From Myxococcales bacterium (GTDB lineage Bacteria; Myxococcota_A; Polyangia; GCA-2747355): DNA of 64,000 nt. Both the position numbers and the translations under genes were made by a program. This document shows positions 1-6,404 of this stretch, piece by piece. Each line of letters begins with the position of its first letter. Within the stretch, counting starts at the first letter, position 1. The stretch lies in the NCBI GenBank assembly GCA_020431405.1, contig JAGQIK010000559.1, positions 1-64,000 on the forward strand. The letters are read 5' to 3'. The notes under the pieces were generated by a model, which saw only the letters and a program-made list of their open reading frames with translations, was not told where the DNA came from and did not search any database.

Positions 1-708
1 CCGCACCAGCTGCTGAAGGTCGACGACGAACGCCTCGACCCGCTCTTCAATTCGAGTCTGGATGGTCTTCATGCGGCCAAGCTGCCGCTGACTCGATTGG
101 TCGGCAACTACCCCACTGAACGGTTACTCGTCTTCAGCGGCGGGATGCGAAGGCGGCTCATCGGACGAAGCCGCAGAGTGCAATCGTTTCTGCGGCTGCT
201 CGTCCCTACGCCTGACGAGAGCGTCGACGGTGCTTCGATCAGCCGCTTCGTCGCCGCCCTCGAGGGTCAGTCGCCACGAGCGGATGACGACGCCCCTGGC
301 TTGTGGGGACGGCCACTGGCGGCGCTCGCGAACGGCGACGTGGAGTGGCTCTCCGGTCACAAGGCACGCATCGTCGTGTCCCGAGGCGGCCGAACGCAAG
401 GAATCACGCTGTACGCCTACGAAGGCGGCGTGCGCCTCGTCAGCGTGATCGCCCCATTGATTGAGCTAGAGCACCGTGGCGCGTGGGGCGGCCGACCAAC
501 GGCCTCACACGTCCGAGACTGGGCGCTGGACACGACGAACGACCTCCCCCTCGGATACCTCGACGTTCACGAGCGCGATGGGCTCGTGTTCGGCAACCAC
601 GTTCTGCACGGAGAGCTGTCCGAGAGCGCACGCCAGCGGTTGGTCGAGGAAGTTGCTTGGCGCGCCGATGCCTGGGAGGCAGCACTCACCGGTGCGGATC
701 GGCGATAG
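1..708 (+). CDS. Hypothetical protein, 5' end outside window
   Basis: The reading frame is open from base 1, so the gene starts upstream of the window; the earliest internal start is a TTG at 97. At least 235 residues are encoded. I do not recognise the family. The C-terminal 70 residues (from about WALDTTNDLPLGY to WEAALTG) have the alternating strand and helix pattern of small alpha/beta chaperone-like folds such as YbjN, but this is only an impression. No signal peptide or membrane segment is visible. The gene lies upstream of a CHAT-protease module on the same strand, but 608 bases of non-coding or decayed DNA separate them, so co-transcription is unlikely. Confidence is for a real gene, not for a function. 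Confidence 0.6.
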   Translation, partial: PHQLLKVDDERLDPLFNSSLDGLHAAKLPLTRLVGNYPTERLLVFSGGMRRRLIGRSRRVQSFLRLLVPTPDESVDGASISRFVAALEGQSPRADDDAPGLWGRPLAALANGDVEWLSGHKARIVVSRGGRTQGITLYAYEGGVRLVSVIAPLIELEHRGAWGGRPTASHVRDWALDTTNDLPLGYLDVHERDGLVFGNHVLHGELSESARQRLVEEVAWRADAWEAALTGADRR

Positions 709-779
709 CTCCTCCGTCGTGGGGTCGCCTTTTTTTCTTCACGTGGAAGAAGCCGGGCAGGCGCAACACTCGCGAACGG

Positions 780-1223
780 TCACCCACGTTTTCGCCGCGA
801 CGTGCGCGGCGATGGCGCGGTTGATCGGCTCGCAGTCCGATAGCGGCTGTCCATGCTCCGCAAGCTCGTCCAGCAAGCACCAGCGCCCCTGCGGGCACAG
901 CGGTCAGCGCCGTTGGGGCCTATCGTCTTCTGCCGCCGTAGCTTGCCCTCACGGGTCAGCCGATCTCGTTCTTCTACCGCGCGCTCCAGCAGGAAGCTCG
1001 CTGGTTCGTCGTTCAAATCCTGGGGCACGAGGTGGCCGCGGACGGCGAGCTGCAGGACAGTCTGGCGCAGGGGCGCGACATCGTCAGGATCGGTCACCAG
1101 GACGTCCAGACTCTTGGCGCGAAAGGGCACGATTCGTGTCATCGAGAACATGGGGAGGCGCGGTACTTTGGGTGGCGTGGTCTTTGGGCAACTCCTGCTC
1201 AGCATGGCAACCACTTTGCTCAC
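780..1223 (-). pseudogene. hsdS: Remnant of type I restriction specificity subunit (HsdS)
   Basis: On the minus strand, residues 52-107 of this open stretch (about 1070 down to 903) contain LRQTVLQLAVRGHLVPQD followed by NDEPASFLLERAVEERDRL and GKLRRQK. This is the conserved segment of HsdS target-recognition subunits (consensus LRxSILQLAVxGKLVPQDPNDEPAxxLLxxI). The flanks do not look like HsdS: no target-recognition domain follows, and no hsdM or hsdR lies nearby. I therefore read it as a decayed fragment of a former type I restriction system. The motif is seen directly; the history is inference. It fills most of the otherwise gene-free stretch 709-1316. Confidence 0.7.
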
Positions 1224-1316
1224 ACTGTAGCGTTCGAACGGATGTAGATAGCCAGGATCTCTGCAAACGGGGTCGGCTCACTTCTTGCTGCCGTTCGGGG
1301 AACAACGGAGGGCAAG

Positions 1317-1688
1317 ATGGACTTCTTCATCGTTTTCGCAGTCGTCATGAAACTCGTGATGTTCCTGGTTCCCGTCGGCGTGGTCATCGGCCTGATCGCC
1401 TGGACAGCTCGGCGGTCCAGCAGCGCCGGCGACGGAGCCACCGCCAGACATCTCGACGCTCGAAGCGGCTCCGACATCGAAGCGCTCCTCGCCGCTTCCC
1501 AGCTGTTGCTGCAGCAGCTTCAATCCGCCCAGCTGCAGCAGCCCCACCTGCCCATTCCCAGCCACCTGCAGGCGCAGCTCGGCTCGAAGATGGCAGAGCT
1601 GAACCAGCGCGATGCTCTACGCGGCGAGATGGCGGACGTCCGTATCGCGGCCGTGCGAGCGGAAGCGGCTCAGTACGGCATCTTCTAG
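1317..1688 (+). CDS. Small single-pass membrane protein with coiled-coil tail
   Basis: A 123-residue protein with an ATG start preceded by a good ribosome binding site (ggaggg, 5 bases upstream). Residues 3-31 form one strong hydrophobic segment (FFIVFAVVMKLVMFLVPVGV onwards) followed by RR, predicting one transmembrane helix with an inside C-terminus. Residues 50-95 are leucine- and glutamine-rich (LLLQQLQSAQLQQ) and likely form a coiled coil. The stop is 17 bases before the next gene, so it belongs to the same operon as the TPR-CHAT gene. Function is unknown. A membrane protein next to a CHAT protease could be its substrate or effector, as gasdermins are for other proteases; this is inference from position only. 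Confidence 0.7.
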   Translation: MDFFIVFAVVMKLVMFLVPVGVVIGLIAWTARRSSSAGDGATARHLDARSGSDIEALLAASQLLLQQLQSAQLQQPHLPIPSHLQAQLGSKMAELNQRDALRGEMADVRIAAVRAEAAQYGIF

Positions 1689-1705
1689 CCATATCGGAGA
1701 GCGTT

Positions 1706-2530
1706 ATGGACACAGCAGATCGTGTGCAGCGACTGTTCGTCGAGGCGGATCGGGCGGAGTGCTCGTCGTTCCTCGCCGAGCTGCCACAGACGGCGCGAAC
1801 GTCCTTTGCGCTGACCCATGCGCGGCTGGGCGAGCCGGTCGCGCTGCTAACAGCCCTGGAGGTCATCGCCGACGATCTGGTGGTGGTGGCCCATCGTCCG
1901 CTCGACGAGCAGCTCACCCGAGCTGTGTTGGGCGCCGCACGCGAGCTTCATCAGCGCAGCGCCGATCCAGTGGAACGCGAACACTGCGCGCTGGTGCTTT
2001 CGCGAGCTGCTGCCAGCCACGCCTGCACCCGCGCCAATGACGATGACATCGAAGGAGCAGCGCGAGTCATCGCCGACAACATCTCATGGATCGACGAGCA
2101 CTACCCCGCTGCGCCGCCGCCCCTGGCCGAGAATCGCGAGTCGTTGCGCATGCGCGAGGTCGACCTCTGGCTCACCTTCGGCGTGTTCGACCGCGCCAAG
2201 CAGAGCTTCGATGAGATCAGGACGACGGCGCTGTCGCCGGCGCAGCGCGTGACCTACGGGGCGCTCGAGGAGCGGGTCACGACGCAAATCACTACCGTAG
2301 GCTGGCCCGAGCCAGTGACGCTCGAGAAGCTGCGGGGGCCGCTTCACGCGATGATGCAGCAGGCGCCACTGCTCGCGCTGTTCTTGCCACCCAACGTTCT
2401 GCAGCGCTTGCACCAGCTGAACAGCGAGCTGGCCCGCGCCACGGTGCTTGACACCGCGCTGGCGACGCGCGTCGTCGCTCTGCTCGAAGAGATCAACGCA
2501 CGCGGCCCGCGTATCCCTGGGATCGACTAG
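1706..2530 (+). CDS. N-terminal (TPR-like helical) part of a split TPR-CHAT protein
   Basis: 274 residues from ATG 1706 to a TAG at 2528-2530. The sequence is almost wholly alpha-helical, with helix pairs resembling TPR repeats (for example residues 20-60 and 120-210). The next ORF starts with GTG at 2537 in the same reading frame, only two codons after the stop, and continues the helical pattern. I therefore read 1706-4099 as one TPR-CHAT gene interrupted by a single in-frame amber codon. Joined, it would be about 797 residues, a usual size for TPR-CHAT proteases. It could equally be two separately translated subunits, a recent nonsense mutation, readthrough, or a sequencing error. TPR regions of CHAT proteins commonly bind triggers or partners. 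Confidence 0.7.
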   Translation: MDTADRVQRLFVEADRAECSSFLAELPQTARTSFALTHARLGEPVALLTALEVIADDLVVVAHRPLDEQLTRAVLGAARELHQRSADPVEREHCALVLSRAAASHACTRANDDDIEGAARVIADNISWIDEHYPAAPPPLAENRESLRMREVDLWLTFGVFDRAKQSFDEIRTTALSPAQRVTYGALEERVTTQITTVGWPEPVTLEKLRGPLHAMMQQAPLLALFLPPNVLQRLHQLNSELARATVLDTALATRVVALLEEINARGPRIPGID

Positions 2531-2536
2531 CGGCGC

Positions 2537-4099
2537 GTGCTGCACCAGGTGCTCACAGCGCTCGCGGCGATCGAACGGGGCCACCACGTCGATGCCAGCG
2601 CGCTCCAGGCGGCCATCGACGTCCAGGAAGCCTTGCTCGGCCGGCTGGGTCGCCGCAGCCTGCTGCAGCGAGCGGACGCCCTGCACCGGCTACTGCTGCT
2701 GCACCGCGAGGCGCGCAACATCGATCGAGCCTGCGACGCCGGCGAGACGCTGCTCGGCGTGCTCGAGCAGCTGCGCGAGCAGGTGGCTGACGTGCGCTAC
2801 AGGCCGAACTTCGTCGGGCGCTTCCGCTATCTTCACGTCCAGCTGTGCGAGATGCAGCTGGGGCTTGGCTGCGTCACTCAAGCCTTTCGCACGATCGAGG
2901 CGAGCAAGGGCCGCATGCTCGCCGACCTGCTCGAAAAGCGCTGTACCCGGATGGCGCCGCTGGACGCCGGCTTGATGGAGTCGCGGGCCAGGGACCTCGG
3001 CTTCATCTACCTAACGCTACTCACCGACGAGCGCAAGGCGTACTTCGTCCTCGTTGGCGCGGGCGAGCCACAGCACCGCGTTGTTGCCTTTGAGCCAATC
3101 GTGACGCGATACGGAGAGCTTCGCGGCGGCAGGCTGAGGCCGACGCTTCGCGCGCTCGTCGACACGGCCTGTAAATGCAGGTGGCAGACCTCGCGCCTGA
3201 GCTTGGGGCGCCCAAAGGTCGACTTCCTGGCGCTACTCGCACCGCTGGTCAACTGGCTCGACGCGGCGCTTCCAGACAAGGGACATCTGGTGATCTGTCC
3301 CGACGGTGACCTCTACGACGTCCCGTTTCACCTGCTGCCATTCCGCAGCGCGAGGCTGCGAGACGCGTTTCGGGTCACGGGCTGTCAGGGCATGCAAAGC
3401 CTTCTCGCGCAGCTCGATCGTCCGCCGCGACGACCCGACGCGGCGCTGTGCTTGACGACGCTACTGTCGACCGAGGTAGCCGACGAGCGCTGTCGCGCGA
3501 AGGTCGAGGCGTTGCGTTCGATCCCCGAGGCGTTGCGCGCGTGTGTGCGGACCGAGGTGCCGCCGGACGTGACCGACGCCGAGACTCTGCAGGAGTTCCT
3601 CGCACCGCGGCTGCTGGTGCATCTCACAGCCCACGGCGTCTCGGCCTCTGAGTCGCTCGCGCGCGATACCGACCTCGCGATCGATGATCGCGCGTTGCTG
3701 CTGCTCGCCGCCGGCGGCGCACTCCCCGGCGCAGAGGACGCCTTCGACAGCGCGTATCCCGGACGCCTTACGCCTAGGCGCCTCGCGGCGTGGCCCGTGC
3801 TCGACGACGCTCATGTCGGCCTCATGGCGTGTGTAAGCGGGCTGGCGCGCGAGAGTTGGGGTGGCGATGCGGTCAGCATCGTATGGGCCCTGCTGCAACG
3901 GGGCGTCGCTAGTGTGCTGTCGACGTACTGGCACGTCGACGCGCAGAACGGTGCGCAGTTTTTTTGTGCGTTCTACCAGCACTGGCTCTTAGGCAAGACA
4001 AGCCGCGCCGACGCGTTCGCGTTGGCGAGAGAGGCGCTTGCGCGACGGGGTAGACCCGACGCCGCGGACGCATTCACGCTATCGGGAGATTGGAGATGA
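2537..4099 (+). CDS. CHAT-domain (caspase-like) protease, C-terminal part of split gene
   Basis: 520 residues from GTG 2537. The first 150 residues are helical and include the typical pre-CHAT segment IEASKGRMLADLL. The CHAT domain follows (about 180-515) with the caspase-like dyad visible: His366 in LVHLTAHGVS and Cys432 in VGLMACVSG, 66 residues apart. VICPDGDLYDVPFHLLPF and GVASVLSTYWHVDA are further CHAT landmarks. CHAT proteins are clan CD proteases that cleave a partner when triggered. The stop overlaps the ATG of the next gene (ATGA), so the product is coupled to the downstream membrane protein. See the preceding entry for the in-frame amber codon; no strong ribosome binding site precedes the GTG, which favours the split-gene reading. 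Domain call is firm, the biological role is inferred. Confidence 0.85.
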   Translation: MLHQVLTALAAIERGHHVDASALQAAIDVQEALLGRLGRRSLLQRADALHRLLLLHREARNIDRACDAGETLLGVLEQLREQVADVRYRPNFVGRFRYLHVQLCEMQLGLGCVTQAFRTIEASKGRMLADLLEKRCTRMAPLDAGLMESRARDLGFIYLTLLTDERKAYFVLVGAGEPQHRVVAFEPIVTRYGELRGGRLRPTLRALVDTACKCRWQTSRLSLGRPKVDFLALLAPLVNWLDAALPDKGHLVICPDGDLYDVPFHLLPFRSARLRDAFRVTGCQGMQSLLAQLDRPPRRPDAALCLTTLLSTEVADERCRAKVEALRSIPEALRACVRTEVPPDVTDAETLQEFLAPRLLVHLTAHGVSASESLARDTDLAIDDRALLLLAAGGALPGAEDAFDSAYPGRLTPRRLAAWPVLDDAHVGLMACVSGLARESWGGDAVSIVWALLQRGVASVLSTYWHVDAQNGAQFFCAFYQHWLLGKTSRADAFALAREALARRGRPDAADAFTLSGDWR

Positions 4100-4620
4100 A
4101 CGACATGACAATCAAGAAGCTGAGCGACGCCGAGGTGGTATCCCTGCTGACGCAGCTGTCCAACGAAGTTGTCGACTCGATCGAGGTCGATATCGCGCCA
4201 GAGCTCGATGCGCTCAGACGCGTGCATCCGCAGCTAGGCGCGCTAGTCTCCGAGCACCTCGAAAGCGAGGTCACCCTCGACGACGCCAGCTCGGCCGCGT
4301 CGGCGCGCGAGATTCTCACCGTGTTGGCACAGCACCCCGACCTCGGTCCGCTCATCGAGAGCCGCGCCGCGACGTTCAGCGACGACCGCATGGCCGTCGG
4401 AACGGCCGCGCTGGGCATAGGCGTAGCGGTGGCGATTGTGTTCGCGGCGATCCGCAGGTTCCGCTTCGAGCGAAAGACCAGCGAGTCGACCCCCGGCGGG
4501 GAGCGCAAAGAATCGGTGACCGTGATCGACTTCGCCGGTCAGTCGCCGGACGCGTCGTTCATCAAGGCTGCCACGCAGGCGGTCGCGGATACGGTCAAGC
4601 GCGCACGAAGCCGCGCCTAG
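4096..4620 (+). CDS. Membrane protein coupled to CHAT protease
   Basis: 174 residues; the ATG at 4096 overlaps the CHAT stop codon and has ggaga just upstream. Residues 1-100 are helical and acidic (for example EVDIAPELDALRRVHPQL). Residues about 103-121 (VGTAALGIGVAVAIVFAAI) form one transmembrane helix followed by RRFRFERK, and the remaining 50 residues are polar. No homologue is recognised. Translational coupling to a protease suggests that it is the substrate or a protease-released effector; that is inference. A following ATG at 4636 opens only an 18-codon frame (to 4692) that I do not annotate. Confidence 0.75.
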   Translation: MNDMTIKKLSDAEVVSLLTQLSNEVVDSIEVDIAPELDALRRVHPQLGALVSEHLESEVTLDDASSAASAREILTVLAQHPDLGPLIESRAATFSDDRMAVGTAALGIGVAVAIVFAAIRRFRFERKTSESTPGGERKESVTVIDFAGQSPDASFIKAATQAVADTVKRARSRA

Positions 4621-4886
4621 GACACGAGGCACGACATGGCCAACCTGGCAGGCATGTGGAGCGAGGTATCGCGCCGCTTCATCCACACCTAGGGCAGTGA
4701 TCCGCGTTACGCGTTCGACACGCGCGCCGGCGGACAGTGATCGAACAGGGCAGATCGAGTGCCAGCCCCACGGCGTCTACCTGGCGCTGCCACGTCGTCT
4801 TGGGTCGGTCAACCTGAGGCTGCGCTTCGTCAGTCGCGGCGAGCAAGAGGCAAGCTCAACCACGGGCTGCCGATTCTGCCGGTGCC

Positions 4887-5341
4887 ATGCCGATCTTCGG
4901 CCAAGTGGCGAGCATGGTCGACGCGTTCCTGCCGACGATCCGACTGGTGCGGCACGTGGCGCGCACGCTGCCCGACAGCGGCGGCTACGCGGAGCGTTGC
5001 GAAGCAAGCAGAAGCACACACGGTGCGAGAACAAGCGCAAGACGGACAGCGGCGGCGCGGCGAAGCCCACGCGGCCCGGCGCGAGGTTCGATGTGGCGTG
5101 GCGGCTTTCGCTACTGGATGCGATGCCCGCGCTGCGCCACACGCAGAAGCACTTGTATGCCATCGCGGGCCTGCTGCTTTGTCGCGGCCCAAGTTGCGCC
5201 AGCCTCCTGTATCTAGAGCAAACACGGAGCAACTCAGCTGACCGTGACGCGAGGCGCCAGCTACTGAGAGCCTGGCGACGAGCTTGTAGGGTGCGCTCCT
5301 TTCGCGCCGAGCCTCTCCAATGTAACGAAGCCGCCACCTGA
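4887..5341 (+). pseudogene. Possible frameshifted zinc-ribbon protein remnant
   Basis: In one frame, residues ending at about 5145 read GGFRYWMRCPRCATRR. In the next frame, from about 5140 on, the reading is KHLYAIAGLLLCRGPSCASL. Joined across a frameshift near 5140-5150 these give aromatic-x-CPRC, then an LYAI-like strand, then CRGPSC, the layout of a two-knuckle zinc ribbon. The same layout occurs intact in the protein at 43037-43534 (LECPSCGRRCRHLY then CRICLR). No clear start codon or upstream domain can be assigned. This is a weak call, based only on cysteine spacing. Confidence 0.3.
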
Positions 5342-5357
5342 CGATGTTAGATGAACG
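5315..5357 (+). repeat. Diverged direct repeat, copy A
   Basis: 43-base unit beginning ctccaatgtaac and ending agatgaacg. By eye it matches copy B at 5493-5535 at about 35 of 43 positions, in the same orientation, 178 bases apart. Spaced, diverged subterminal repeats ending in atgaacg are reminiscent of the multiple terminal repeats of IS21-like elements, so this may be an IS end; no transposase is present. Confidence 0.5.
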
Positions 5358-5492
5358 CCGTCTGGTTCCACGCTCGCGAGCGCCTCAATTCGAGACCCAG
5401 ACACCCCTTCAGTTCATTCCGCTACGGTCAGTCGCTACCGCTATCGAGTTTGCTCAGCAGTCGTCCCTATGGGCTCGGACCACCTCGAGCGG

Positions 5493-5535
5493 CTCCAATG
5501 TAACCGAGCCGCCTCCAGACACCGTCAGATGAACG
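5493..5535 (+). repeat. Diverged direct repeat, copy B
   Basis: Second copy of the unit described at 5315-5357 (ctccaatgtaacc at the start, cagatgaacg at the end). It lies just downstream of the stop of the minus-strand nuclease-like gene at 5555. Confidence 0.5.
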
Positions 5536-5554
5536 TCGGTTCCTGCATCCCCGC

Positions 5555-6220
5555 CTACGCTCGCGGTATCAGGAGATGCAGCTGAAAGAAGCTGCTGGCC
5601 GACTTGTCTAGCCAGTCGTCGGTGACAGGGAATCGCCGCCCGGACCATACGCGGTCGATGTATCTGCCGTCCCATCCATCGTCGCCAAGGAGATACTCCC
5701 TGACCTCGGTCTCCCAGTCGCCGAATGTGCTGCGCACCACCGGGTAGTTCACACCTTCTCGATGGCGCTTCGCGACGAATCCGACCAGCGCAGCGCGGCC
5801 TAGCTTTGGGCGTAGCGCTGCCTTGACTTCGCGCGACGGAAACAGGTCAACCCACACGCCGTCGGCCTGCTTCTTCCAGTTCTTGTTGTTGTGGATCAGC
5901 TTGAATTCGATCGCGGCTATGCAGATATCGGCATGCGGTTCGCTGGAGTTCAGTTCTCCGATGAAGAGGTCAACCTTGTGGTACTCGTTGGCGAAGTAGT
6001 ACCGACTGATCGCATCGCCCCCACGCCAGCGCGCAAGCCGGCCCTCAAGCTGCAGCGACTCACGATTCTCCTCCGCTAGCAGCCGGGCCTCGAACGAAAG
6101 CCACGCCTCGAACGCGCCTCCTGCCACGAGCCTCGATACCAAGCCCCGCTCGGCCTCGCCGGCGGCGAGGCGATCATCGACCAGCTGCGCCAGCGTCTCC
6201 AACGTACCCATCTCAAGCAC
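5555..6220 (-). CDS. PD-(D/E)XK nuclease-like protein
   Basis: 221 residues from a GTG at 6220 that has AGGA six bases upstream; an ATG nine bases further in (6211) is an alternative. The central segment reads KVDLFIGE, then about 15 residues later AAIEFKLI, an Asp followed by E-x-K as in PD-(D/E)XK nucleases. Nearby basic and aromatic residues (NKNWKKQ) would fit an active-site face. The C-terminal half contains GDWETEVREYLLGD. No membrane segment is visible. It lies 184 bases downstream of rdrB on the same strand and could be an accessory of the RADAR locus or an independent gene. The nuclease assignment rests on the motif only. Confidence 0.6.
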   Translation of the reverse strand: MLEMGTLETLAQLVDDRLAAGEAERGLVSRLVAGGAFEAWLSFEARLLAEENRESLQLEGRLARWRGGDAISRYYFANEYHKVDLFIGELNSSEPHADICIAAIEFKLIHNNKNWKKQADGVWVDLFPSREVKAALRPKLGRAALVGFVAKRHREGVNYPVVRSTFGDWETEVREYLLGDDGWDGRYIDRVWSGRRFPVTDDWLDKSASSFFQLHLLIPRA

Positions 6221-6404
6221 TAGAATCCTGCTCGATGTGAATCGAGTAAGCTACCGCAACTCGATTTGCGCCATCCGCGTCCCCAGGGTCCCTTGAGAGT
6301 TTCTGCCCATTTCGGCAGCCAAATTTTTTTGGGGGGCGGATATCCCCCGCGCTCTCAAATCATGCTGAATGCCATCCGATCTCTCAACCACGCACGCCGA
6401 CCTA

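Larger units (their letters stand above)
4621..5554. other. Gene-poor, decayed stretch
   Basis: Several overlapping open frames exist here on both strands, but none has normal amino-acid composition (they are rich in R, A, S and W). What can be supported is a possible frameshifted zinc-ribbon remnant (about 4887-5341) and a diverged direct repeat (5315-5357 and 5493-5535). Both suggest mobile-element debris between the CHAT module and the RADAR region. Confidence 0.5.

Noticed and set aside
476-1705. Long open frame leading into the TPR-CHAT gene
   Set aside because: The frame runs from 476 but the part before ATG 1706 overlaps another gene and is arginine- and serine-rich; the real start is 1706.
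4697-5341. Open frames on both strands
   Set aside because: Composition is typical of shadow frames in GC-rich DNA; only a possible frameshifted zinc-ribbon segment is retained as a weak pseudogene.
6321-6348. T-run followed by a G/C hairpin as a terminator for rdrB
   Set aside because: The T-run lies on the wrong side of the hairpin for minus-strand transcripts and no plus-strand gene ends there.
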